Source of the DNA: Sphingobacteriaceae bacterium
GTDB taxonomy: Bacteria > Bacteroidota > Bacteroidia > Sphingobacteriales > Sphingobacteriaceae
Length of the DNA stretch: 64,000 nucleotides
Assembly: GCA_017745075.1 (NCBI GenBank)
Contig: JAGIAD010000002.1
Span: 533,247-597,246 of the forward strand
Direction: 5' to 3'
The position numbers and the translations under genes were made by a program. This document shows, in pieces, positions 9,021 to 17,338 of this stretch; within the stretch, counting starts at the first letter, position 1, and each line of letters opens with the position of its first letter. Below the pieces are notes generated by a model. It did no database searches, was not told where the DNA came from, and was given only the letters and a program-made list of their open reading frames with translations.

Positions 9021-9051
9021 AAGTCCTGTTCGAAAGAGCAGGACTTTTTTT
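9021..9051 (+). terminator. Terminator of the ribosomal protein operon
   Basis: Arms 9021-9031 and 9036-9046 make an 11-bp stem capped by a GAAA tetraloop, and a run of T overlaps and follows the 3' arm to 9051. It stands 23 bp after the rplQ stop and closes the long operon. Confidence 0.92.
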
Positions 9052-9060
9052 GTTTCTAGC

Positions 9061-9238
9061 CATTCTGAATGCAGTAAAGAATCTTTTGCGGTGCCGTTTG
9101 ATGTTCCCGCCTGATAGTTTGTTAGATCTTTCAATGATTATCTTTACCGTAATATTTGGACCAGTGATTCGTCAGTGTGTAAGTTGGTAACAACTTACAC
9201 CACCAGGAAAAAGATTCTTCGCTGTGCTCAGAATGATA
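9061..9238. repeat. Dispersed palindromic repeat (CATTCTGA family) in a 309-bp gap
   Basis: Outer arms 9061-9085 and 9211-9236 are imperfect reverse complements built on CATTCTGA...AAGAATCTT. Between them, 9177-9186 and 9191-9200 form a perfect 10-bp hairpin with a GTAA loop. It is followed to 9290 by word-like sequence (CTAATGACTAATGAACC). No gene is seen between the terminator and 9361. Confidence 0.7.
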
Positions 9239-9360
9239 CAAGACCTCAGACCAATAAACTAATGACTAATGAACCAATAAAGCAAACGTTTGTCTCATTT
9301 TTTCATTACATAGCATTTTTTCAGATAGGTATCTATAAATTAGCCTTAAACAAATATGAA

Positions 9361-12330
9361 ATGAAATTTAGGCTTTTTCTATTACTCTGTCTTTTCTGGC
9401 AGCTTTCTCTTAATGCACAAATATTAAAATATACCAACGGCAACAATGCCTGGAATCCCGATTCTTTGGGTAACCACCGGGTTGTGCTGCAGTTCGCTGG
9501 TAAAGGTAAAATTGCACATGCCAAAATAGATTGGCGCAGAAGAGATGAACATCCTGAAGCAAAGGGAATAATTGTTCAGGATGCAAACGGCAAAAATGTC
9601 GCTGTTTTTGGTGTTGATAAATTAAGTCGCGAAAGCGCAGACATTTATTTCGAACCAAATGGCACTGGAAAATATTACGTGTATTACCTGGCTTATAAAA
9701 ACGAAGGAAGAAGCAATTATCCAAAAGGCGTTTATTTAAAACCAAAACCGACAGATCAGAATTGGTTAAACCAGGCTAAGCATACTGCCGTAAATGCTTC
9801 CGTATTAGAGGTGCAATCTGTTGATGCATTTAATAGCTTCTATCCTATGGAAGTAATTGCCACAGCCAAAGAAACAGCGGCAATAAAAACCAAATATGCA
9901 GCAGAAGCATTTGTGGTATTTCCGGAAGACAGGATGTTCCCGATTAAAATGCAAGGCGATTTACCTTACCGCTGGATCCAGAAAGGGGCAGCCAGTACTT
10001 TTGCCGGTGCGGCTAGTAAAGGCGAAAATTATGCCTTTCAGCTTGGTGTGTTTGCATTAAGAGACTTAAACAATGTAACTGTAAGCTTTGGCGATTTAAA
10101 AACAGCCAACGGAAAAGTAATATCTTCGAAATTTATCAACTGTTTAAATACAAAAGGAACAAGCTACGACAGTAAACCCCTGGTAGAAGTGGTAAATGTA
10201 GCTTCGGGTAAGGTTCAACCGATGTGGGTTACTATTGATATTCCTAAAACCACCACAGCCGGGACATATGCCGGTAATTTTGTAGTTAAAGCAAATGGTA
10301 AATCGAAGGCAATCGCTGTGAAAATTACGGTGGGTAACCAGGTTTTGGCCGATGCCGGTGTAGGCACACCTGATAAACAGACCCGTTTAACCTGGTTAAA
10401 TTCTACTTTGGCACAAGCCAATACTGTAGTAGCTCCTTATACACCTTTAACCGTACAAGGAAATGTAATTTCGCTTTTAGGCCGTAAATTTGAGATCAAC
10501 CCAGATGGCTTCCCTAAGCAAATCCAGACTTTCTTTAACGCCGAGATGACGGCTTATTCGGATAAACCAAACAATATCTTAGCTGAACCTATTCACTTCC
10601 ACTTTTTTAATACACCTCAAAAACAGGAGAAATTTGTTGCAAGCAATTTCCAGATTACAAGCAAAGAGGCAGGTACTGTAAAATGGACGGCTACCAATAC
10701 TTCCGAAAATCTGAAAATGGATCTGGAAGGTGCGTTGGAATTTGATGGTTATGTGCATTATGTGGTTAAGGTTACGGCTTTAAATGATGTAGATTTCAGT
10801 AATGTCGATTTTCACATCCCGTTTGATAAGGGTTCGACCAAATATTTAATGGGATTGGGTGAAAAAGGCGGTCTTAGGCCCGATACCGTAAAATGGAAGT
10901 GGGATGTAGCCAATAAAAACCAGGATGCAGTTTGGATTGGGAATGTAAATGCAGGCCTGTACTATAATTTAAGGGATGAACGCTATGTTCGTCCGTTGAA
11001 TACCAATTTCTACCTTCAAAAGCCGTTATTGTTGCCTAAATCATGGGGTAACGAGGATAAAGGAGGGATCCAGATCAATGTAAAAGGCAGTTCAATGCTC
11101 GCCGATAACTTTACCGGCGCAAGAAGCATGAAAAAAGGAGAGGTGTTATACTATAATTTCAACTTGCTGATTACGCCATTTCATTTACTGAATACCGATT
11201 TTCAGTGGGATAACCGCTTTTACCACAAATATGGTGATTTAGATGCCATTAAAGCTACAGGTGCCAGCGTGGTAAATATTCACCACGCTACTCCGATCAA
11301 TCCGTGGATCAACTATCCGTTTATCGAATGGAAAAAAATGAAGGATTATATCGATAACGCCCATTCGAAAGGATTAAAAGTAAAAATTTATAATACCGTA
11401 CGCGAATTATCTAACAATGCCTACGAGTGGCCTGCTTTACGAAGTTTAGGAACCGAAGTATATTCTCCAGGTAAAGGCGGTGGTTTCAGCTGGTTGCAGG
11501 AACATTTAGATTCTAATTATATTGCTGCCTGGTTTGTGCCCGAAATTAAGGATGCTGCTGTAATTAACAGCGGAATGAATCGTTGGCATAATTACTATGT
11601 GGAGGGCATGAACTGGTTGGTAAACAATGTTGGGATTGATGGTGTGTATTTAGATGATGTAGCTTTCGATCGTGTAACCATGAAGCGCATAAAACGTGTA
11701 CTGACTCAGAATAACCATCCGGGCATTATTGATCTGCACTCGGCCAACCAGTATAACAAGAGCGACGGATTTAACAATAGTGCCATTCTATACATGGAGC
11801 ATTTCCCTTACCTGAACCGCTTATGGTTTGGTGAATATTTTGATTATCAAAAAAACAATCCCGATTTCTTCCTGACCGAAGTAAGTGGCATTCCGTTTGG
11901 TTTGATGGGCGAGATGTTACAGGATGACGGCAATCCTTGGCGGGGAATGATTTATGGTATGACCAGCCGTTTAGGTTGGTCGGAGAAAAGCGATCCAAGA
12001 CCTTTGTGGAAAGCATGGGATAATTTCGGCATAAAAGGATCTGAAATGATAGGTTACTGGAGCGAAAACTGCCCGGTTAAAACCGATAATCCCAAAGTTT
12101 TGGCTACTGTTTATAAAAAGCAGGGTAAAATCATGGTAGCTTTAGCCAGCTGGGCCGAAGAGGATACAAAGGTTAATTTAACCATCAATTGGGCCAAACT
12201 CGGTTTAGATGCATCGAAAGTTAACATTACTGCTCCTGCAATTGATAAATTCCAGGCAGCTGGAAGTTATACGGATGGAAAATCAATTCCGGTTGAAAAA
12301 GGAAAAGGTCTGATTTTGATTGTGGAGTAA
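9361..12330 (+). CDS. Exported glycoside-hydrolase-like protein
   Basis: 989 residues from the ATG at 9361, chosen because MKFRLFLLLCLFWQLSLNAQ is a clean signal peptide; the frame is open further upstream but runs through repeat DNA. The N-terminal two-thirds is rich in beta-sandwich-like sequence. From about residue 620 a TIM-barrel-like region contains GASVVNIHHATPINPW, GLKVKIYNTVREL and GIDGVYLDDVAFDR, the last typical of glycosidase active-site strands. I believe it belongs to the DUF6067/GH123-like group seen in Bacteroidota, but substrate and catalytic residues are not assigned. It stands alone, without SusC/SusD genes. Confidence 0.7.
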   Translation: MKFRLFLLLCLFWQLSLNAQILKYTNGNNAWNPDSLGNHRVVLQFAGKGKIAHAKIDWRRRDEHPEAKGIIVQDANGKNVAVFGVDKLSRESADIYFEPNGTGKYYVYYLAYKNEGRSNYPKGVYLKPKPTDQNWLNQAKHTAVNASVLEVQSVDAFNSFYPMEVIATAKETAAIKTKYAAEAFVVFPEDRMFPIKMQGDLPYRWIQKGAASTFAGAASKGENYAFQLGVFALRDLNNVTVSFGDLKTANGKVISSKFINCLNTKGTSYDSKPLVEVVNVASGKVQPMWVTIDIPKTTTAGTYAGNFVVKANGKSKAIAVKITVGNQVLADAGVGTPDKQTRLTWLNSTLAQANTVVAPYTPLTVQGNVISLLGRKFEINPDGFPKQIQTFFNAEMTAYSDKPNNILAEPIHFHFFNTPQKQEKFVASNFQITSKEAGTVKWTATNTSENLKMDLEGALEFDGYVHYVVKVTALNDVDFSNVDFHIPFDKGSTKYLMGLGEKGGLRPDTVKWKWDVANKNQDAVWIGNVNAGLYYNLRDERYVRPLNTNFYLQKPLLLPKSWGNEDKGGIQINVKGSSMLADNFTGARSMKKGEVLYYNFNLLITPFHLLNTDFQWDNRFYHKYGDLDAIKATGASVVNIHHATPINPWINYPFIEWKKMKDYIDNAHSKGLKVKIYNTVRELSNNAYEWPALRSLGTEVYSPGKGGGFSWLQEHLDSNYIAAWFVPEIKDAAVINSGMNRWHNYYVEGMNWLVNNVGIDGVYLDDVAFDRVTMKRIKRVLTQNNHPGIIDLHSANQYNKSDGFNNSAILYMEHFPYLNRLWFGEYFDYQKNNPDFFLTEVSGIPFGLMGEMLQDDGNPWRGMIYGMTSRLGWSEKSDPRPLWKAWDNFGIKGSEMIGYWSENCPVKTDNPKVLATVYKKQGKIMVALASWAEEDTKVNLTINWAKLGLDASKVNITAPAIDKFQAAGSYTDGKSIPVEKGKGLILIVE

Positions 12331-12347
12331 TTACTCCCTTAAAGTTA

Positions 12348-12434
12348 CCGTCATTCGAGCGGAGCGCAGCGAAGTCGAGGAATCTAGCTCGAGACAGATC
12401 TCTCCATTCCACTGCGTTTCAGTCGAGATGACGG
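12348..12434. repeat. Dispersed palindromic repeat (CATTCGAG family)
   Basis: The outer ends 12348-12359 and 12423-12434 are near-complementary (CCGTCATTCGAG against TCGAGATGACGG). The inside carries GCGCAGCGAAGTCGAGG, AATCT and AGATCT. Same overall layout as the repeats at 9061, 35466 and 63885. No coding sequence is visible in it. Confidence 0.75.
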
Positions 12435-12530
12435 TTTTTATGTTATACTGTGCCATGGTTTGTGTCTGCATGAACCATGTATTTGGATATATAATTTTCG
12501 GTACATGGAGTCACGTACCGATGCGATAAC

Positions 12531-12570
12531 AAAAAAATAGCTCAGGGTTTAAGCCCTGAGCTATTTTTTT
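12531..12570. terminator. Bidirectional terminator
   Basis: A perfect 17-bp stem (12531-12547 with 12554-12570) begins with seven A and ends with seven T around a 6-nt loop, so it works as an intrinsic terminator on both strands. It separates the convergent glycosidase-like gene (+) and the gluconate-2-dehydrogenase-subunit-3-like gene (-). A smaller hairpin, CGGTAC/GTACCG, lies just upstream at about 12499-12520. Confidence 0.92.
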
Positions 12571-12580
12571 AATGGATGAT

Positions 12581-13213
12581 TTATATCTTCACATTTTCCA
12601 TCCCATATTGTTTCAATACGTCGGCTGGTACACCGGCCCATTGATTTGGGGCATTACCCACATAACCAATATCTTTTACACCCATTTCTGTAGTATAAAA
12701 ACCCGATGCCGTTAAATTTCTCATCCTGTTAAAAAAGGTCACGCCTGGCTGCATTTCCGGCCGTGCTTTTTTAGGATAGGCAATCTCATCTACAATCGAG
12801 ATCTGCTGATCTGCCGAAGCTTCAACAAAGGGTTTTTGGAACTTGTTAAAACTATATACATCCAGCCATTTCAGGCCACCACGCATTGGTACTTTATGTT
12901 CAGGGATATCTTTTACTATAAATTCGATGAATTCTGGTACTTTGGCATCAGATGCGCTGCCCGAAACTTCATCTTTAGGGATAATGATATCGGCCAAAAC
13001 CGTAATCGTAGCCATTTCATGTTTGGTAAAAAAGGTTTCTGATTTCAGGTTTTTATCGCGGTCTAATTCCCATTGCTCTCTACCCGCTTCTTTCGTCGTT
13101 TCTTCAGGTGTGGCGGCTTCGGTTTTCGTTTCAGGTTGTTTACATGCATCCAGCAGCACGGTTGTGCTTATTGCTGTTAAACCCAAGGCTTTTAGTGAAT
13201 CACGTCTGTTCAT
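12581..13213 (-). CDS. Gluconate 2-dehydrogenase subunit 3 family protein
   Basis: 210 residues. The N-terminus NRRDSLKALGLTAIS has a twin-arginine pair and a hydrophobic stretch ending VLLDAC, suggesting a Tat-exported lipoprotein, although Asp before Ala-Cys is unusual in a lipobox. The body (about 55-200: FFTKHEMATITVLADIIIPK, RGGLKWLDVYSF, GVTFFNRMRNLTASGFYT) matches the small subunit that accompanies GMC-type sugar dehydrogenases. It follows the GMC gene by 11 bp in the same direction. In such pairs the flavoprotein lacks its own signal and is carried out by this subunit. Confidence 0.88.
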   Translation of the reverse strand: MNRRDSLKALGLTAISTTVLLDACKQPETKTEAATPEETTKEAGREQWELDRDKNLKSETFFTKHEMATITVLADIIIPKDEVSGSASDAKVPEFIEFIVKDIPEHKVPMRGGLKWLDVYSFNKFQKPFVEASADQQISIVDEIAYPKKARPEMQPGVTFFNRMRNLTASGFYTTEMGVKDIGYVGNAPNQWAGVPADVLKQYGMENVKI

Positions 13214-13224
13214 GATGGTAATTC

Positions 13225-14961
13225 TTAAATGTTCTGTTTTTTCTTTTGAGCTAAAATATATTCGGCAGTACGCATCGAAAGTGCTAAAATCGTCCAGGTG
13301 GCATTTTTGTCGCCCTGTTGCACAAACGGTCCTGCATCTACCACAAATAGATTTTTACAGTCGTGTGCCTGGCAGTATTTATTCAACGCCGATTTTTTAG
13401 GGTCATCACCCATGCGGATTGTACCCACTTCGTGGATGATTTTTCCTGGATTAAGCAGGCCATAATTGGTATCGGCACCCTGAATTTCGGAAGTAACCAC
13501 GGCACCCATTTCTTTCATGATCGAAAGAAAGGTCTCCTGCATGTGCTTAGCCTGCAGAATTTCATCCTTGTCCCATTTGTAGTTAAATCTTAAAACCGGT
13601 ATACCATATTTATCTACCGTATTCGGGTCGATTTCGCAATAGTTACTTTCTCTGGCAATTGCAGTACCACGGCCAGCCATGCCAACACCGGTTCCATAAA
13701 AACGGCGGTAATCATCTTTTAAGGATTTTCCATAACCTCCGGCTTCTTTCATTTTACCGTCCCTGCCAGGTACCATTCCATTCATTTGAGGCACACCACC
13801 ACCAAAACCGTAAGCAGGCATACCCATGCCGCCCCAATATTCGATGTGGTAACCACGTGGAAAATTCAATTTCCTGTTATCCAACCACCATGGAGAATAA
13901 ATGTGTACACTGCCCACACCATCTTCGTTATAACGTTTCCGATCCATCAATTGCGGCAGGAAGCCCGAAACACTCGCGCCTGTAGAATCGTGCAGGTACT
14001 TACCTACTACACCACTGCTATTTGCCAGGCCATTCGGATGTGAAGTTGATTTTGAATTCAATAAAATGCGTGCTGATTCGCAGGCACTGGCACCTAAAAT
14101 AACCAGTTTGCCATTTACCTGGTATTCCTGCAAATCTTTACGGTTCACATAAGAAACACCTTTTGCCGTACCATCCTTATCTGTAATGACTTCACGTACC
14201 ATTGCATCTGTAATCACGGTCAGGTTTCCTGTTTTTACGGCAGGATTTACCAGGCATGATGATGATGAAAAGTCGCCATAAACTTTACAGCTTCTGCCGC
14301 ATTGGCCACAGTAGAAACAGGGTGCACGGTCATTGTTGTTCGGCAAGGCTTCTGTTAATACAGATCCGCGGCCCGTAATTACCTTTACACCGGCCTTTTC
14401 CGCTCCCTTTTTAATGAAAAGTTCATTTAACCTTGGTTTAGGTGGTTTCATAAAGATTCCATCAGGTTCATTTTCTAAACCTTCAGCTGTGCCATAAATG
14501 CCGATCATGCGGTCAACTTTATCGTAAAATGGCTTTACGTCGGCATACGTTATCGGCCAGGCATCTGTTAAACCGTCTTTAGGTTTAAAATCATCCGGAC
14601 CCATCCGCAGAGAAATCCTTCCCCAGTGATTAGTGCGGCCACCCAGCATGCGCGAACGGAACCATTCGAATTCACTTTTGTTTTTCTGGGTATAAGGTTC
14701 GCCCTCTAATTCCCATCCACCATATGAAGCATCAAAATCACCAAATGGGCGAACAGTGCCTGCCCCGCGGCGCGGCGATTCCCATGGCCATTTTAACTGA
14801 TGTGAATCTAATCGCGGATCGAAATTTTGACCAGCTTCGAGCATTAAAACCTTTTGGCCAGCATGCGCCAGAACATAGGCTGCCATCCCGCCACCGGCAC
14901 CTGAGCCAACAATGATGGCATCATATACGGTAGGCGATTTTTTTATCTGAAAGTCACTCAT
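13225..14961 (-). CDS. GMC-family FAD-dependent oxidoreductase, probable sugar dehydrogenase
   Basis: 578 residues. The FAD-binding motif GSGAGGGMAAYVLAHAG is at about 19-35, GGRTNHWG at about 108-115, and the GMC C-terminal block with HEVGTIRMGDD and GDKNATWTILALSMR near the end. C215, C218, C221 and C225 form a tight cluster, resembling the iron-sulfur motif of bacterial FAD-dependent glucose dehydrogenases. No signal peptide is present; its operon partner probably supplies export. Related pairs oxidise glucosides at C3, but the substrate here cannot be read from the sequence. Confidence 0.88.
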   Translation of the reverse strand: MSDFQIKKSPTVYDAIIVGSGAGGGMAAYVLAHAGQKVLMLEAGQNFDPRLDSHQLKWPWESPRRGAGTVRPFGDFDASYGGWELEGEPYTQKNKSEFEWFRSRMLGGRTNHWGRISLRMGPDDFKPKDGLTDAWPITYADVKPFYDKVDRMIGIYGTAEGLENEPDGIFMKPPKPRLNELFIKKGAEKAGVKVITGRGSVLTEALPNNNDRAPCFYCGQCGRSCKVYGDFSSSSCLVNPAVKTGNLTVITDAMVREVITDKDGTAKGVSYVNRKDLQEYQVNGKLVILGASACESARILLNSKSTSHPNGLANSSGVVGKYLHDSTGASVSGFLPQLMDRKRYNEDGVGSVHIYSPWWLDNRKLNFPRGYHIEYWGGMGMPAYGFGGGVPQMNGMVPGRDGKMKEAGGYGKSLKDDYRRFYGTGVGMAGRGTAIARESNYCEIDPNTVDKYGIPVLRFNYKWDKDEILQAKHMQETFLSIMKEMGAVVTSEIQGADTNYGLLNPGKIIHEVGTIRMGDDPKKSALNKYCQAHDCKNLFVVDAGPFVQQGDKNATWTILALSMRTAEYILAQKKKQNI

Positions 14962-15204
14962 GTATTGTGGTTAACGATTTAAATACCCTAAATCTAAAGT
15001 TTAATTTTTTGAAAAAAAAGTGTTCAGCTACTTTGGAATCAATATAGATAATAATGCCATTATATATTTCTAAATCGTATTACCACATTCATTTGTTTAA
15101 CCTAATGTCAGGGGTTTTCAGTCGGAACCCCTTTCCATACCTGGTCATATGGTCTCTCTATTGTTACATTATTCGCTGCATGTTCTGCTCCGGATAAACT
15201 TGAT

Positions 15205-15212
15205 TATCTTTG
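15205..15212 (+). promoter_or_regulatory. -7 promoter box for the methyltransferase gene
   Basis: TATCTTTG is an exact TAnnTTTG match, 18 bp upstream of the GTG at 15231. Its position argues that translation starts at GTG 15231 and not at the TTG at 15210, which would lie within the promoter. Confidence 0.55.
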
Positions 15213-15230
15213 TATTTCAAATCAATACTT

Positions 15231-16412
15231 GTGTCAGAATATATTAACCAATTTACCACAGCTTTAAGAGAAAGTTTAAAGACCGGAACTTTTGTGAAAA
15301 TTTCTTTAGGAAACTACAAAGGAGAGGAGGCAGCCCTAAAGCAATTGCTGGTCCGTAAGGTTTCTATTAAACGGGAAGATAAACTCGCTTTTACCTATCG
15401 TTACAAGACACGCGATGTGGTGAAAAACTATGCTATTGATGAGGCAATTGGTTTAATTGAGGATTATCTTAAAAATGGATTTAAAATCGCTACGCTTTTT
15501 ACCACAGAAAATGACCTTATACTGGAAGAGCTGAACAATGGTAAAATTGTGTTGAGAAAAGGTAAAGCATCGAGTACGGCAGCACCATCTGCCAATCATG
15601 ACAAGGAAAAGACCAGGCTTATTAAACCCGATTCGAAATCATATTTAACAGAGTTAAAAATTACCGACGCGGAAGGTAAGGTTTTTAAAAATGCGCAGGA
15701 TAAATTCAGGCAGATTAACCACTACATTGAGATTTTAAGTTCCCTGATTAAAGAACTACCGGAAGGAGTCATTAAAAAGGTGGCCGATATGGGCTCGGGT
15801 AAGGGCTATTTAACTTTTGCACTGTATGATTACCTGCATTCAGTTTTAAAACTGGAAACTGAGGTAGTAGGGGTAGAATACCGCCAGGATATGGTTGATC
15901 TATGCAACAGCGTTGCTGAAAAATCTGCTTTCGCTCAATTGAATTTTGTTCAGGGAACCATCGAAGATTATCAGGCAGAGGATGTAAACCTGTTAATTGC
16001 TTTACATGCCTGCGATACGGCAACAGATGATGCCATTTTTAAAGGAATAAAAGCAAATGCAGAACTGATTGTGGTGGCACCATGCTGTCACAAACAAATC
16101 CGCAGGGAAATAGAGAAAAGTAAAGTAAAAAACGATGTTTCTTTTTTAACCAAATATGGCATTTTTTTGGAACGCCAGGCAGAGATGGTTACTGATGGCA
16201 TCAGAGCTTTGATTTTAGAATATTTCGGTTATAAAACCAAAGTATTCGAATTTATTTCTGATGCACATACACCTAAAAATGTACTTGTGATTGGGGTGAA
16301 GGGTAAAGCGCTAAGCGCGGAGCGTAAAGCGGAAGTTTTAGAGAAAATTAAAGCGAGTAAAGAATATTTTGGCATTGGTTATCACCATTTGGAGCGGTTG
16401 TTGAACCTATAA
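15231..16412 (+). CDS. Class I SAM-dependent methyltransferase
   Basis: 393 residues from GTG at 15231. The SAM-binding loop VADMGSGKGYLTFALYDYLH lies near residue 183, followed by VVGVEYRQDMVDLCN. Further on, LLIALHACDTATDDAIF and VVAPCCHKQIRREIEK resemble the METTL25/RRNAD1-like methyltransferase group (Methyltransf_32), which acts on RNA or on unknown substrates. A region of about 130 residues with no family I recognise precedes the catalytic domain. It is a monocistronic unit, so context gives no substrate. Confidence 0.82.
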   Translation: MSEYINQFTTALRESLKTGTFVKISLGNYKGEEAALKQLLVRKVSIKREDKLAFTYRYKTRDVVKNYAIDEAIGLIEDYLKNGFKIATLFTTENDLILEELNNGKIVLRKGKASSTAAPSANHDKEKTRLIKPDSKSYLTELKITDAEGKVFKNAQDKFRQINHYIEILSSLIKELPEGVIKKVADMGSGKGYLTFALYDYLHSVLKLETEVVGVEYRQDMVDLCNSVAEKSAFAQLNFVQGTIEDYQAEDVNLLIALHACDTATDDAIFKGIKANAELIVVAPCCHKQIRREIEKSKVKNDVSFLTKYGIFLERQAEMVTDGIRALILEYFGYKTKVFEFISDAHTPKNVLVIGVKGKALSAERKAEVLEKIKASKEYFGIGYHHLERLLNL

Positions 16413-16424
16413 AGAAATTCGTTA

Positions 16425-16443
16425 TTCTGAACTCGTTTCAGAA
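16425..16443. repeat. Short palindrome, CATCCTGAAC-family fragment
   Basis: TTCTGAACTCGTTTCAGAA reads as a 6-bp stem followed by TCTGTCATC. It is a decayed relative of the complete copy at 35466-35527. A second small stem, GGTCGG/CCGACC, follows at about 16465-16481. Confidence 0.5.
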
Positions 16444-16494
16444 TCTGTCATCTATTCGTTTTCGGTCGGCGGCCACCGACCATTAGCGGAAAAC

Positions 16495-16854
16495 CTATAA
16501 ATGCAATAAAATCAAAGCAACCAGTGCCGGGATAGACTGCACATATAAAATTTTCTTACTTGCTGTTGCGGCACCATAAATACCTGCAATAATTACGCAG
16601 GTTAAAAAGAATATGGCTACATAAAATTTCCATTGATGATCGCTAATGCATAACGACCAGATTAAGCCTGCTGCTAAAAAACCATTGTATAAGCCCTGAT
16701 TTGCAGCCAAAGTTTTAGTTGGCGCAAACAAATCTTTTGGGATGGTTTTAAATACCTTGGGTGCTTTGGTTGTCCATGCGAACATTTCTAACCATAGTAT
16801 ATAGATGTGGATGAAGGCTACTAAGCCGATCACGATTTGTGCTGCTGTCTGCAT
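16495..16854 (-). CDS. DUF1304 family membrane protein
   Basis: 119 residues with four hydrophobic segments (about 4-24, 53-70, 76-93 and 101-119). LEMFAWTTKAPKVF and AANQGLYNGFLAAGL are the DUF1304 signatures. It is an inner-membrane protein of unknown function, found as a single gene in many bacteria. No partner gene is seen. Confidence 0.9.
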   Translation of the reverse strand: MQTAAQIVIGLVAFIHIYILWLEMFAWTTKAPKVFKTIPKDLFAPTKTLAANQGLYNGFLAAGLIWSLCISDHQWKFYVAIFFLTCVIIAGIYGAATASKKILYVQSIPALVALILLHL

Positions 16855-17338
16855 TATAAATAGGATTACACAGATTTAAATGATTTTATAGATTGATTTT
16901 ACCTTTAAAGGTATAAAAAATTGAGAATTATTATTGTGTGATTATGTTTTAGCCCGTTGGTCTTTTTTGCACTGACTGTTGTTTAATAAACCCGATAATA
17001 GCGAACACGAGTGAAACGAAGTAAAGCGGATAGCTCCAAAGGAGTGCCTTTGGCACGGGGCTGCTACTCCCTAAGAATTACCGGCTTTCATTTTATAATC
17101 ACTTTAAGAATTTAGCTTTAACCCTGATCTCTAGTCCTATGCCCTCTCCGCTTTAGTCTTTTTTTGCTTTTAGCTTTGGTCTTTCTTCTTTTTCTGTCAT
17201 GCTGTCAGTACCAAATCTGATTATTTTTTACATTTTATCAGTCTTTCGCCCATATTATCTGCCAAAAACCAATTGGCACAGGCATTGTTTAATAGGAATA
17301 GAAATTATAATACTTTAAAAAGAGAAATTAAAAATACA
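16855..17338. other. 484-bp gene-free region upstream of dnaK, with repeat
   Basis: 16981-17034 is a 54-bp block matching 39159-39212 at 47 positions (AGCGAACACGAGTG, AACGAAGTAAAGCGGAT). Small palindromes CTCCAAAGGAG and TGCCTTTGGCA follow at 17036-17057. The last 150 bp should hold the dnaK promoter, but no CIRCE inverted repeat or clear TAnnTTTG box was found. Confidence 0.6.

Noticed and set aside
8867..9190. 107-codon plus-strand frame at the rplQ end
   Set aside because: Lys/Leu repeats are the out-of-frame reading of the L17 tail; it runs through the terminator and a repeat.
12843..13400. 185-codon plus-strand frame
   Set aside because: Antisense to the well-supported dehydrogenase small subunit and GMC genes; composition is that of a shadow frame.
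17273..17338. 22-codon extension of DnaK
   Set aside because: DnaK conservation begins at [10 protein letters not shown]; the extension starts at TTG in leader sequence.
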